Below, piece after piece: positions 42,912 through 51,696 of a stretch of DNA of 64,000 nt. This DNA comes from Dorea_A amylophila (lineage in GTDB: Bacteria > Bacillota > Clostridia > Lachnospirales > Lachnospiraceae): contig NZ_JAOQJW010000012.1 in the NCBI RefSeq assembly GCF_025567265.1, forward strand, positions 52,591 through 116,590, written 5' to 3'. The first letter of the stretch is position 1. Each line of letters opens with the position of its first letter. A model generated the notes under the pieces. It was given only the letters and a program-made list of their open reading frames with translations, did not search any database and was not told the origin of the DNA. Position numbers and translations under genes: made by a program.

Positions 42912-43613
42912 GACGGAGTTAAGCGTGACCGTTCCATGATGTGCCTGGATGATCCGGCGGGTGATTGCAAGTCCAAGACCGGTCCCGTCCGGTTTGTGAG
43001 TGACAAATGGCTCGAAGATAGTCTCCTGATCTTCGGGAGCGATACCGCAACCGTTGTCCCTGACCTCGATATGCAGAGAATCTGTCTGGAGACTGACAGA
43101 GAATGTAATGACCGGCTTCTGGGAATCAGGAGCCTTTTTGTTCAGTGCATCGCAGGCATTACGAAGAAGATTCAGAACTGCCTGACGGAGCTTTACGGTA
43201 TCTGCAGATATTTCCGGGAGATCCTCGGGAATACGGGAAACAAATTCGATATCTGTATCAACAATAGAAGCAGCGAAGGATAAAGCAATCCTGCGGAAAT
43301 ATGTGCTTGCACTTACCGGGGTAAGTTCCAGACGTTCTCCGTTATTGTAAGAAGACAGATCCTCCAGGAGAAATTTCATGTATTCGATATCCTGATGCAG
43401 TTCCGTCCAATGGGAAAATGTAAGGACTTCCGGATGTTGTGATTCGATAAGCTGGAGTGTACTGTAAACCAGTGTCAGAGGATTACGGATCTCGTGACTT
43501 ATGGTACTGATCTCCATCTGATGAGAGGTTAAAAGCCGGTTTATAAGTGCTTCGTTTTCAGGATTTTCCTGCATAATCTGTTGTAATTTGTCATGGTCTG
43601 TCGATGATAACAT
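42867..43613 (-). CDS. orphan sensor histidine kinase, cytoplasmic
   Basis: A 248-residue kinase. A short N-terminal region leads to the HisKA helix with the phospho-accepting His in ISTISHEIRNPL (about residue 39). The HATPase domain has NLLRNACDAL (N box), DNGCGIAPED (G1) and GTGLGLAI (G2). There is no membrane segment or PAS domain, and no response regulator is adjacent. It resembles Spo0A-phosphorelay kinases (KinB/KinA catalytic part), so a sporulation role is possible but not shown. Confidence 0.88.
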   Translation of the reverse strand: MLSSTDHDKLQQIMQENPENEALINRLLTSHQMEISTISHEIRNPLTLVYSTLQLIESQHPEVLTFSHWTELHQDIEYMKFLLEDLSSYNNGERLELTPVSASTYFRRIALSFAASIVDTDIEFVSRIPEDLPEISADTVKLRQAVLNLLRNACDALNKKAPDSQKPVITFSVSLQTDSLHIEVRDNGCGIAPEDQETIFEPFVTHKPDGTGLGLAITRRIIQAHHGTVTLNSVLHNGTTFILTLPVQ

Positions 43614-43702
43614 AATAATTACCGCCCCTTTCTGAGGTATCAGTTTAGCATTGGCGGTTTAAATAATCAATCATAAATTTTAAAAGAAAGAAGGATAAGA
43701 TT

Positions 43703-44110
43703 ATGAAGGATGAGAATTGTATTTTTTGTAAACTGGCGAATGGAGACATTCCGACAGCGACTGTGTATGAGGATGAAGATTTCCGTGTGATCCTGGATGC
43801 CAATCCGGCAGCAAAAGGACACGCACTGATCCTGCCAAAAGAGCATTATGCCAATCTGTATGAGATTGATGATGAACTTGCAGGAAAATCAATGATCCTT
43901 GCGAAGAAAATGATCACAAAGCTCACAAAAGCACTGGGCTGCGATGGCTACAATATTGTCCAGAACAACGGTGAAGCTGCCGGACAGACAGTATTTCATT
44001 ATCATGTACACATGATCCCGAGACATAAAGATGACAAAGTCGGACTTGGATGGACGATGCATGAGTTGACAGAAGAAGAAAAAGAAGATGTTTTATCAAA
44101 GATTAAGTAG
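43703..44110 (+). CDS. HIT-family nucleotide hydrolase (HinT-like)
   Basis: A 135-residue protein with the histidine triad HYHVHMIPR (about residue 98) preceded by NGEAAGQTVF. CIFCKLANGDIPTATVYED is at the N-terminus. Relatives hydrolyse AMP-amino acid or AMP-lysine linkages. The C-terminal acidic helix (ELTEEEKEDVL) is a common extension. AAAGAAGGA precedes the ATG. Confidence 0.95.
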   Translation: MKDENCIFCKLANGDIPTATVYEDEDFRVILDANPAAKGHALILPKEHYANLYEIDDELAGKSMILAKKMITKLTKALGCDGYNIVQNNGEAAGQTVFHYHVHMIPRHKDDKVGLGWTMHELTEEEKEDVLSKIK

Positions 44111-44130
44111 ATAAAAGGTAGGAGCGTAAA

Positions 44131-44694
44131 GTGGGAAGAGAGTTTACAGGGGAAAGTGCCTTTGTGGATGCATATAGCGAATACTTTGACGTTGTATACA
44201 GGGAGGCACTCAGATACTCTGGAAACCATCACGTAGCAGAAGAAATTGCGCAGGATGCCTTCTTCATGGCATATGTACAGAATGGAAATGAATCCAAGCA
44301 GCAGATCAAAGCATGGATGCTGATGCTTGCAAAGTACAGAGCCATGAATTATATAAGAGACCATAAACGCGAAGTGTCGTTAGAGGAAATAACGATGTCG
44401 GAAGAGAAATATCCGGACGCTCTGGTTGATGACAGTTCAGAAGAGTATGTGATAGCGATGCTCAAGGAACAAGGTTTCCGCAAACTCGGAATTGATATAT
44501 TCCGGGAACTGTATCAGAAAAAGGCCAGATGGTATCAGGCAGTGACACTTGTATATTATGTAGATATGCCGCAGAAGGAAGCCGCTAAGCAGATGGGCGT
44601 TACATTATATGCATTGGAAGGTATGCTGAAAAGAGCAAGAAAATGGATGATAAAAAGGTACAAAGATGAGTATGACCGCTTACACAATACATAA
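44131..44694 (+). CDS. ECF-type sigma factor
   Basis: A 187-residue protein starting on GTG after AGGTAGGAG. Region 2 is visible (SEYFDVVYREALRYSGNHH, VAEEIAQDAFFMAY) as is region 4 (QAVTLVYYVDMPQKEAAKQM), joined by a longer than usual linker (about 80-125). No anti-sigma gene is directly downstream. The membrane protein at 45,967-46,881 is a possible partner but is separated by murG on the opposite strand. A terminator follows at once. Confidence 0.82.
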   Translation: MGREFTGESAFVDAYSEYFDVVYREALRYSGNHHVAEEIAQDAFFMAYVQNGNESKQQIKAWMLMLAKYRAMNYIRDHKREVSLEEITMSEEKYPDALVDDSSEEYVIAMLKEQGFRKLGIDIFRELYQKKARWYQAVTLVYYVDMPQKEAAKQMGVTLYALEGMLKRARKWMIKRYKDEYDRLHNT

Positions 44695-44696
44695 AA

Positions 44697-44726
44697 AACA
44701 GGTGGAAGTACAACCACCTGTTTTTT
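44697..44726. terminator. bidirectional terminator between sigma factor and murG
   Basis: The arms AACAGGTGG (44697-44705) and CCACCTGTT (44714-44722) are perfect, with T-run to the right and A-run to the left. Both convergent genes can use it. Confidence 0.85.
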
Positions 44727-44750
44727 ATGTATTACAGAGATAAATGCAGA

Positions 44751-45818
44751 TCAGTGTCTGACAACGGATTCGATCAGATCGATAATGGTATCGATGGAAT
44801 TCTGCTGAGGAGAATTTTTCATTGCCTGAATGTACGTCTCACGGTTCTGATAAAGGTCCGTGATTGCTTTCAGAAGGACATCATGATTCAGTTCCTCTTC
44901 TTCAAGAACAACACTGTATCCCTGACGTTCGAAAGAACGGGCGTTCAGGATCTGGTCACCACGACTTGCATTTGCAGAAAGTGGAATCAGAAGATTCGGT
45001 TTGTGCAGTGCAAGAAGTTCGCAGATCGCATTGGCTCCGGCTCTTGAAATAACAAGATCTGTCAGAGCGAAGAGGTCCTTCAGTTCGTCTTTGATATATT
45101 CGAACTGAGCATAACCTTCCAGGTCTTTCAAAGATTCATCAATTTTGCCCTTGCCACAGAGATGAACTACCTGGAAAGACTGAAGCAATTCAGGAAGGAC
45201 ACTGCGGACAGCATCGTTGACGGCAACAGAACCAAGACTTCCGCCAACGACCATGATCACTGGTTTGTCCTGAGTGAAGTGCAGAAATTCCAATGCCTTA
45301 TATTTATCACCGGATAACAGTTCCTGACGAATCGGAGAGCCTGTGAGAACAGCCTTTCCGGCAGGAAGATGCTCGATGGTTTCCGGGAAGTTACAGCAGA
45401 TTTTTGATGCCGATGGCATGGAAATCTTATTAGCAAGTCCCGGTGTCATGTCAGACTCATGGATAATGGTCGGAACATGACGGCTTTTACCGGCAAGAAC
45501 AACAGGAACGGATACGAAGCCTCCTTTGGAGAAGATTACATCAGGATGAAGGATCTTCACAAGTTTTTTGGCTTCGCCGAGTCCTTTGATCACACGGAAC
45601 GGATCCGTAAAGTTCTGTACGCTGAAGTAGCGGCGGAGTTTACCGGTTGAGATCCCGTGATACGGAATACCGAACTGTTCAATCAGTTCTTTTTCAATTC
45701 CATTATAAGAACCTATATAGTGAATATCATAGTTTAATTCTTTCAGGCGTGGCAGAAGAGCAATGTTAGGTGTAACATGCCCGGCAGTACCGCCACCGGT
45801 TAAGATAATACGTTTCAT
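44751..45818 (-). CDS. murG: UDP-GlcNAc : undecaprenyl-PP-MurNAc-pentapeptide transferase
   Basis: A 355-residue membrane-associated GT28 glycosyltransferase that makes lipid II. The N-terminal lipid-binding loop GGGTAGHVTPNIAL, the second glycine-rich loop VVGGSLGSVAVND (about residue 190) and the C-terminal ISRAGANAICELLALHKPNLLIPL are present. Full family length. It stands alone rather than in a division/cell-wall cluster. A GGAGGTAA site precedes the ATG. Confidence 0.95.
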   Translation of the reverse strand: MKRIILTGGGTAGHVTPNIALLPRLKELNYDIHYIGSYNGIEKELIEQFGIPYHGISTGKLRRYFSVQNFTDPFRVIKGLGEAKKLVKILHPDVIFSKGGFVSVPVVLAGKSRHVPTIIHESDMTPGLANKISMPSASKICCNFPETIEHLPAGKAVLTGSPIRQELLSGDKYKALEFLHFTQDKPVIMVVGGSLGSVAVNDAVRSVLPELLQSFQVVHLCGKGKIDESLKDLEGYAQFEYIKDELKDLFALTDLVISRAGANAICELLALHKPNLLIPLSANASRGDQILNARSFERQGYSVVLEEEELNHDVLLKAITDLYQNRETYIQAMKNSPQQNSIDTIIDLIESVVRH

Positions 45819-45966
45819 AATTACCTCCAGACTTGAATATGTATTATTCTTGCATACATCAAATATAATAAAGATTATATCTATATTATACTTTCTGAAA
45901 GAAATAGGTCAAGTGGCAAAACTATGGAGAAATTTACAGACCAGTCAAAAATTTGAGGGTAGCAAA

Positions 45967-46881
45967 ATGAATGATAAGAAAGACGAATTTAAAGAATGCA
46001 TTGCCAGAGAATTTGAAGAGATTGCCAGAGAGGAAGAAGAATTTCTGGAAAATGACACCAGTCTTGTCGTGCCTGAAGGGACAAAGGAAGCTGTCCTCGC
46101 AAGAGTAAGAGAACAGATTCGTGCATATGAGATGGAGCAGACCAGGAAAGAAACAGAAGAAAGAGAAGAAGCAATCAACCATCTCTCTGAAGAAGATCGC
46201 GAGGCTCTGGAGCTGGGACGCAAGATGCTGAAGGTAGGGATTGGACAAAATGATCCGGAGGAACCTTCCGGAAAGAAAGTCCGCCGTAAAAAGAAGCCTT
46301 TGAAAATGTATCTCGCACTGGCAGCAGTTATTGTCTGTGTGCTGGCAATGGGGATCACCAGTATGGGAGGTCCGGAGAGGATTGTGCGGATGATGACGCA
46401 GAATGTTGGGGATAGAGAGGTTGATCAAGTAGATTCAAATCATGCAGATAAAGAGAATAAGGTCATAGAAGGAGAAGATGAGGAAAAGGCATATCAGGAG
46501 ATAAGAGATGCTTTTGGTACAGAGGTGGTTAAATTAGCTATATGTTTAAATAATATGAAATTTGATACAATAAATTTAGATGAAGATAAGCAAATCGCAG
46601 AGATGTATTATACATACAACGAAAAGACCATTGCCTATTTTATAAATATTCCATACAGAGATAACTCCTGGGGAGTTGATTTCGAAGATCCTATTGAAAA
46701 AAAATATACTAAAAAAATAGAGGATTGTTCAATTGAAGTTACAATTTATAAATTAAAAGAAAGTAAAAAATCAAGTTGCGTTGCAAAATTTAAATATGAC
46801 AATATAGAATATTTATTGACGGGGACAATGAAACAGCAGGAATTTGAAAAAATATTAAACAATTTAATTTTTCTAAAATAA
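45967..46881 (+). CDS. membrane-anchored protein of unknown function, anti-sigma-like layout
   Basis: A 304-residue protein with a cytoplasmic Glu/Arg-rich helical part (1-105), a basic stop (KKVRRKKKP), a membrane helix (about 118-135) and an extracellular domain (about 170-304). The last part resembles DUF4367-type sensor domains. ATG 45967 follows GAGGGT by 6 bases; a longer upstream frame has no support. Base use changes near 46,500: the downstream 380 bases are much more AT-rich, with codons such as TTA, ATA and AAA. This points to a domain swap or acquired sensor domain. An anti-sigma role is only suggested by the layout. Confidence 0.6.
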   Translation: MNDKKDEFKECIAREFEEIAREEEEFLENDTSLVVPEGTKEAVLARVREQIRAYEMEQTRKETEEREEAINHLSEEDREALELGRKMLKVGIGQNDPEEPSGKKVRRKKKPLKMYLALAAVIVCVLAMGITSMGGPERIVRMMTQNVGDREVDQVDSNHADKENKVIEGEDEEKAYQEIRDAFGTEVVKLAICLNNMKFDTINLDEDKQIAEMYYTYNEKTIAYFINIPYRDNSWGVDFEDPIEKKYTKKIEDCSIEVTIYKLKESKKSSCVAKFKYDNIEYLLTGTMKQQEFEKILNNLIFLK

Positions 46882-46952
46882 AAGCGACAGTTTTTGAAAA
46901 ATTATGTGTATTAATATATGAGGGCAGAAAAAAGTATGAATGGAGGTGAGAT

Positions 46953-47426
46953 ATGAAGAAGAAAATCGTGTCTGTATGTCTGACCGCAATGCTGGTCGGA
47001 GGATTGTCGATGACATCCATGCAGGAGGCGAGAGCCGCAGAGGGTAAAGTGATAGACGGTTCGGAGTTAACGCATGAGGAAGAGTCGATAGGGTATGATA
47101 CGAAGATTACCAGAGGTGAAGACTTATTAACCGGTTATTCCAAGTGTACAAAGCTTGGTGATGGAAAAATCTATGCAGGTGGAACAACAGTTGCAAGACA
47201 GGTGGTTAAAAGTGTACAGATAGCTGTTCTTGTAGAACGTGCCAAAGAAGAAGACACAGAATGGTCATATTATGATAATTGGAAGAAAGAAAATAAGAAT
47301 ACCAACAGAGCTATGTCCAACAGAACGCTTTACGTTGAAGGCGGCTATTATTACCGTGTCCGTTGCACACATGTTGCTAACAGTGATATGAGCAGTTCCT
47401 TCACCAACGGTGTCTATGTAGAGTAA
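46953..47426 (+). CDS. secreted protein, DUF6147-like
   Basis: A 157-residue protein with a signal peptide (residues 1-29, ending ARAAEG) and a beta-rich secreted part including GYYYRVRCTHV near the C-terminus. It looks like the DUF6147 group of Lachnospiraceae, of unknown function. AATGGAGGTGAG precedes the ATG. It lies 71 bases after the membrane protein gene, which may share its promoter. Confidence 0.65.
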   Translation: MKKKIVSVCLTAMLVGGLSMTSMQEARAAEGKVIDGSELTHEEESIGYDTKITRGEDLLTGYSKCTKLGDGKIYAGGTTVARQVVKSVQIAVLVERAKEEDTEWSYYDNWKKENKNTNRAMSNRTLYVEGGYYYRVRCTHVANSDMSSSFTNGVYVE

Positions 47427-47871
47427 CCAAATCCTCAAAAAGCATAGAAGGATAAGAACATAAGACTAAAAAAAGAAGAGCAAAACAAAAAGATTACAAA
47501 TCAAAAGATGAAGAGATTAAAGTAAAGAAGTGGACGGAAAAACCAGAAACCATGCGGACCATGACAGTCAAACAGTAGTTGGGATAAAGTGAAGATTACA
47601 GCTGAATGAAACAGGTAAAACAGACAAAGCAAACCATAAGGTAATGTATATAAAAAAGAAGACAACAATAAAAAAACCATAAATAAATTCATTAATAAGT
47701 AAGTGCACAATATGTAGGAGCGAATAATAATTAGAAAATACAATGAAAGAAACAATGTAACTATTAATAATTATTTATTCGTAACCAGTCAACGGAAGTT
47801 TTGACGAGGGAAAAGCAGGGTGTGAAAAAAAAAGAGAAAAAAATACCAAAATTAAAAAATCACCAAAATGA
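47427..47871. other. 445-bp AT-rich gap without a supported gene
   Basis: The segment between the secreted protein and the TSCPD gene terminator is strongly A-rich on the plus strand and has no frame with a ribosome-binding site. A minus-strand frame of 84 codons (47501-47755) is merely Leu/Phe-rich because of the A-rich complement. It may be a decayed gene. Confidence 0.5.
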
Positions 47872-47915
47872 AAAAGGATACAAGTCTCCCGGTCGGGGGA
47901 CGAGTATCCTTTTTT
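47872..47915. terminator. terminator, probably for the TSCPD gene
   Basis: The arms AAAAGGATAC (47872-47881) and GTATCCTTTT (47904-47913) surround a second stem, AGTCTCCC with GGGGGAC. A-run and T-run flanks make it usable in both directions. Confidence 0.8.
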
Positions 47916-47946
47916 GTCTGCGTTATTCAGATCAGCCGCTGGCCTA

Positions 47947-48189
47947 TTATTCGCCAAGTGCCTGTCTCAAAGCTTTGGATAACTGGTCAGGACAAGATGT
48001 CGGTCTTTCACCACATCTGGTTCCTTCCAGGCGCTTGATGACTTCGTGTGCATCCATTCCTTTAACAAGGCTGCTGATTCCGGATGTGTTACCGGCACAT
48101 CCGCCTACGAATTCTACGTTAGCAATTTTATCTCCGTCAAGTTCTACGTGAATGAGACGAGAACAGACTCCGGTTGGTTTGTAATCCAT
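47947..48189 (-). CDS. TSCPD-domain protein (TIGR03905 type)
   Basis: An 80-residue protein with the family pattern YKPTGVCSRLIHVELDG, VEFVGGCAGNTSGIS and the naming motif RPTSCPDQLSKAL. It resembles the C-terminal domain of class II ribonucleotide reductases; the free-standing form has unknown function and three conserved cysteines. The start at 48189 follows AGGAGG by 8 bases; an upstream ATG at 48219 has none. Confidence 0.85.
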   Translation of the reverse strand: MDYKPTGVCSRLIHVELDGDKIANVEFVGGCAGNTSGISSLVKGMDAHEVIKRLEGTRCGERPTSCPDQLSKALRQALGE

Positions 48190-48318
48190 ATCTATTACCT
48201 CCTGATAATGTTCTTGCATAGTTTTACATGATTCGGTATCAACAGACAGAAAATCTGTTGACTGTCATACTTCCCGATTATAACAGAAAACCGTCAAATT
48301 ATCCATACATTTCGTCGG

Positions 48319-48347
48319 TTGAAATCCATTTTCCTATCGTCTATAAT
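48319..48347 (+). promoter_or_regulatory. promoter of mtnN
   Basis: TTGAAA (48319-48324) and TATAAT (48342-48347) are 17 bp apart, about 40 bases before the ATG. Confidence 0.65.
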
Positions 48348-48389
48348 AAGGCATAGGTAAATTCGTGAAACACAGGAGGATATAAATAT

Positions 48390-49082
48390 ATGATAGGTAT
48401 TATCGGCGCAATGGAAGAAGAAGTTGCAGAACTGAAGAAAGATATGCAGATCGAAGAGACCGTGGAGATGGCAGGTATGGTATTCTGCAAGGGAACACTC
48501 GGCGGAAAAGATGTTGTAATCGTAAGAAGCGGAATCGGTAAGGTCAATGCAGGAATCTGTGCACAGATTCTGGTGAGTCAATTCGGAGCAGATACATTGA
48601 TCAATACCGGTATTGCCGGCTCGCTTGATGCACAGATTGATATTGGTGACATGGTCATTTCCACGGATGCACTGCATCATGATATGGATGCGACTGTATT
48701 CGGTGATCCGGCAGGACAGATTCCGAGAATGGATACATTGTCATTCCCGGCAGACAAGGAGCTTGTGAAGAAGGCGGTAGCAGCGAATGAAAAAGCGAAC
48801 CCGGATATTCATACATTTACAGGAAGAGTGGCGAGCGGGGACCAGTTCATTTCCGATAAGGAAGTGAAAGAAAGAATCGTGTCATTATTCCACCCGATGT
48901 GTGTAGAGATGGAAGGTGCCGGAATCGCACAGGCCGCTTACCTGAACAAAGTTTCGTATGTCATTATCCGTGCTATTTCGGATAAAGCCGACAACAGTGC
49001 GACAATGGACTATCCGACATTCGAAAAGAAAGCAATCGCCCACAGTGTAAGGCTTATGAAAGAATTGCTTCCGATGATCTAA
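48390..49082 (+). CDS. mtnN: 5'-methylthioadenosine/S-adenosylhomocysteine nucleosidase
   Basis: A 230-residue enzyme that splits adenine from MTA and SAH, clearing by-products of SAM use. The catalytic Glu/Asp positions are seen in GIIGAMEEEV (Glu, residue 10-12), EMEGAGIAQAAYL (Glu, about residue 171) and ISDKADNSA (Asp, about residue 194). Length and glycine-rich core (NTGIAGSLD) match the family. CAGGAGGA precedes the ATG; it has its own promoter. Confidence 0.97.
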   Translation: MIGIIGAMEEEVAELKKDMQIEETVEMAGMVFCKGTLGGKDVVIVRSGIGKVNAGICAQILVSQFGADTLINTGIAGSLDAQIDIGDMVISTDALHHDMDATVFGDPAGQIPRMDTLSFPADKELVKKAVAANEKANPDIHTFTGRVASGDQFISDKEVKERIVSLFHPMCVEMEGAGIAQAAYLNKVSYVIIRAISDKADNSATMDYPTFEKKAIAHSVRLMKELLPMI

Positions 49083-49182
49083 GATAACGGGATGACCTGC
49101 GCAGTACAGAATGTTACAGGATATGCACGAAAGTGACAGAAAGCAGCATTTCCCGTGCAGAATAGGAAGAACGAAATAAAGC

Positions 49183-49228
49183 GCCCTTCTCTTTGATATA
49201 CAGTATAATGCATATCAAAAAGGAGGGC
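49183..49228 (+). promoter_or_regulatory. hairpin that includes the ribosome-binding site of the next gene
   Basis: The 17-base arms 49183-49199 and 49212-49228 pair at 15 positions plus one G-U. The right arm contains AAGGAGG, the ribosome-binding site for the gene at 49,236. TATAAT (49204-49209) is in the loop, so only transcripts starting upstream could form the hairpin. Confidence 0.5.
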
Positions 49229-49235
49229 TATTATT

Positions 49236-50123
49236 ATGCTGGAAATGTTATTGGACAAGAAGTTGTTATTTGTGCTTATGGGGATGCTGACCGGACTTGG
49301 AGTGGCAGACAAGTGTATCGTGAGTATGACGATGAAACGTATGATAGAGGCGGCGGGAAGTATGAGCAAAAGCAATCATCCGTTGATGCGCCTGGTCCGG
49401 GCGAAATTCGAACATGCATGTATGATCAGTGACACGGTGGAAAATGTAGGGGTATTTGTGGATAAATATCTGTACGAATACAAAGTATGTGGATTACGTC
49501 TGCATTCGCTCCGGAGACTGGAAAAGATGTGTTCCGGTCTTCTGATCGTAACCGGACTTGCGGGAGCGGGAATTACCTGTCAGGTCTATGGAATGGGAGA
49601 CGAAGCGTTGCGGATGGGTGCTGCCGGCTGCGGACTCGGAATCCTGGTGTGGCTGTTCCACCTGACAACGGACGAGAATTACTGTATGGAGATGGCGAAG
49701 AATTACATGGTTGATTATCTGGAAAATGTATGTCTCCGTAAGTATGAAAAGATGAATCAGAAGGAGCGGACCGTGCGTGTAAACATAGAAAACGGACCGG
49801 CGGAAGAGGAAATACAGAAGGATAAAATACAAAAAGACGAAATACAAAAGGATGAGATACAAAGGGATGAAGTACAGGAGACGGAAGCCGGAACAGAAGA
49901 GACACCTGCCCCGGTACCGGATCACAGTGTAGTCCATATGCAGCGTGAGAACAGACGGAGAGAACGGACTCAAAATACCGCAAAAAATCTGGCAAAAGCA
50001 TCGGCAGGACTTGCCGGTATGGACGGAAGTAAAAGCCCGGAAGCGGAAGAACAGAAAGATGCACCGGAGGAGCTTGCAAAGGACGAGATGATACGCCAGA
50101 TTCTGCGGGAGTTTATGGCTTGA
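49236..50123 (+). CDS. membrane protein of unknown function with EIQKD repeats
   Basis: A 295-residue protein with a hydrophobic N-terminus (about 8-25), two further membrane segments (about 98-118 and 122-145), and a long charged C-terminal tail. The tail contains about five consecutive five-residue EIQKD-like repeats (about 195-218), encoded by 15-bp repeats. An ending with EMIRQILREFM that may be an amphipathic helix follows. Position before the housekeeping operon (decarboxylase to RsmI) is common in Lachnospiraceae as far as I recall, but its role is unknown. Confidence 0.65.
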   Translation: MLEMLLDKKLLFVLMGMLTGLGVADKCIVSMTMKRMIEAAGSMSKSNHPLMRLVRAKFEHACMISDTVENVGVFVDKYLYEYKVCGLRLHSLRRLEKMCSGLLIVTGLAGAGITCQVYGMGDEALRMGAAGCGLGILVWLFHLTTDENYCMEMAKNYMVDYLENVCLRKYEKMNQKERTVRVNIENGPAEEEIQKDKIQKDEIQKDEIQRDEVQETEAGTEETPAPVPDHSVVHMQRENRRRERTQNTAKNLAKASAGLAGMDGSKSPEAEEQKDAPEELAKDEMIRQILREFMA

Positions 50124-50148
50124 TAATATAATGTTATTTTGTTAAAAT
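50120..50148 (+). promoter_or_regulatory. promoter placing the transcription start at the decarboxylase ATG
   Basis: TTGATA (50120-50125) and TAAAAT (50143-50148) are 17 bp apart. The ATG at 50155 is 7 bases after the -10, where transcription would begin, and no ribosome-binding site exists. Leaderless translation is suggested. Confidence 0.5.
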
Positions 50149-50154
50149 ATATGC

Positions 50155-51696
50155 ATGTATAATATATTTGATAAACTAAAGAATTACAGCGATTCCGACT
50201 ATTACGCATTCCATATGCCGGGCCATAAAAGGAATCTGGATCTGATGGATGGAACCTCTCCGTACAGGATCGATATTACAGAGATCGATGGCTTTGATGA
50301 CCTGCATCATGCAGAAGGGATTTTGAAAGAAGCGCAGGAAAGAGCGGCAGAGGTGTACCATGCGGATGAGACACATTTTCTTGTTAACGGAAGTACCGTC
50401 GGAATCTTAAGTGCAATATTAGGAACAACTGAAAAAGGCGATTCCATACTTGTGGCAAGAAATTGTCACAAGTCTGTGTATCATGCGATATATCTGAATG
50501 AACTGGATCCGGTCTATCTTTATCCAAAGTTTGATACAGAACTGGGACTGAGCACAGAGATCGATGCAGAAGATGTGCAGAAAGCACTGGAAGAACATCC
50601 AAAGATCCGTGCGGTGATGATCGTATCACCGACCTATGACGGCGTGGTGTCGGACATCGAAAAGATTGCAGAGATTGTACATGAAGCGGGATGCCTGCTG
50701 ATCGTAGATGAAGCACATGGAGCACATTTTGGATTTGATCCGTATTTCCCGGAGAGTGCGAATATGTATGGCGCAGATCTTGTGATCAACAGTCTTCATA
50801 AGACACTTCCGGCCCTGACGCAGACAGCGTTGCTGCATGTGAACGGGGAGCGGGTGAACCGCAGGAAAGTAAAGCGGTATCTGGATATGCTGCAGACGAG
50901 CAGTCCGTCGTACATACTGATGGCAAGTATCGATGCGTGTATTCATCTGCTGGAAGAGACACAACTGCAGAAGTGCAGTATTTTCAAAGAATATGCGGCA
51001 CATATCGATACCCTGCGGGAAGAATTGAAGAAACTGAAGTATCTGAAGATTATCCGGACGGAGAATACAGACAGATATGACAGGTCTAAATTTGTGATTT
51101 CTGTAAAGCATGCCCCGATGTCCAGTCATGAATTGTATGAGAGACTGCTTCGTGATTATCACTTGCAGATGGAGATGCTTGCCGGAACCTATGTCCTGGC
51201 AATGACGACGGTAGGGGATACGCAGGAAGGGTTGGACAGATTGCGGGATGCATTGCTTGCAATTGATGCTGAGATTGATACAAAGTTAAAGTCAGGATCC
51301 GGACAGGAAGATGCCGGGCAGGAGCAGAAACCGATGCAAATGACCGACACGGATCTCCCGCTTTCCGGAAGACAGCCGTCACTGGAAAAGGTGTGGACGA
51401 TCGCGAAGGCAGTGAAGTGCAGAGATAAGATGCAGAACCAGAACCACCAGAAGGATTCAGAAGACATTCTGTATTTGGTGAACCCAGGCAAGATGGAAAA
51501 ACGAAATTTCAAGGACAGCGCCGGATGCATTTCCCTGGAATATGCGTACCTCTATCCGCCGGGAAGTCCGCTGATCGTTCCGGGAGAACGCATTACGCAG
51601 GAAGCGGTGGAGATTCTCTGCTGGTATCAGGAACACGATTTTTCAATTGAAGGACTGCAATCAGAAGATAGCATAGAGGTATGGATAGATGGGTAA
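50155..51696 (+). CDS. Orn/Lys/Arg decarboxylase-family PLP enzyme
   Basis: A 513-residue fold-type I PLP enzyme of the small (Bacillus SpeA/YaaO) decarboxylase group. Visible are AFHMPGHKRN at the N-terminus, DITEIDGFDDLHHAEG, VDEAHGAHFGF (PLP Asp, about residue 185) and NSLHKTLPALTQTALLH (Schiff-base Lys, about 214). A C-terminal domain ends in an ALCWYQ-like helix. It would decarboxylate arginine, lysine or ornithine to a polyamine precursor; the substrate is not decidable. It overlaps the next gene by 8 bases and heads the holB-rsmI operon. Confidence 0.9.
   Translation: MYNIFDKLKNYSDSDYYAFHMPGHKRNLDLMDGTSPYRIDITEIDGFDDLHHAEGILKEAQERAAEVYHADETHFLVNGSTVGILSAILGTTEKGDSILVARNCHKSVYHAIYLNELDPVYLYPKFDTELGLSTEIDAEDVQKALEEHPKIRAVMIVSPTYDGVVSDIEKIAEIVHEAGCLLIVDEAHGAHFGFDPYFPESANMYGADLVINSLHKTLPALTQTALLHVNGERVNRRKVKRYLDMLQTSSPSYILMASIDACIHLLEETQLQKCSIFKEYAAHIDTLREELKKLKYLKIIRTENTDRYDRSKFVISVKHAPMSSHELYERLLRDYHLQMEMLAGTYVLAMTTVGDTQEGLDRLRDALLAIDAEIDTKLKSGSGQEDAGQEQKPMQMTDTDLPLSGRQPSLEKVWTIAKAVKCRDKMQNQNHQKDSEDILYLVNPGKMEKRNFKDSAGCISLEYAYLYPPGSPLIVPGERITQEAVEILCWYQEHDFSIEGLQSEDSIEVWIDG

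Noticed and set aside
47501..47755. 84-codon hydrophobic minus-strand frame
   Set aside because: Leu/Phe/Tyr richness is explained by the A-rich plus strand; no ribosome-binding site.
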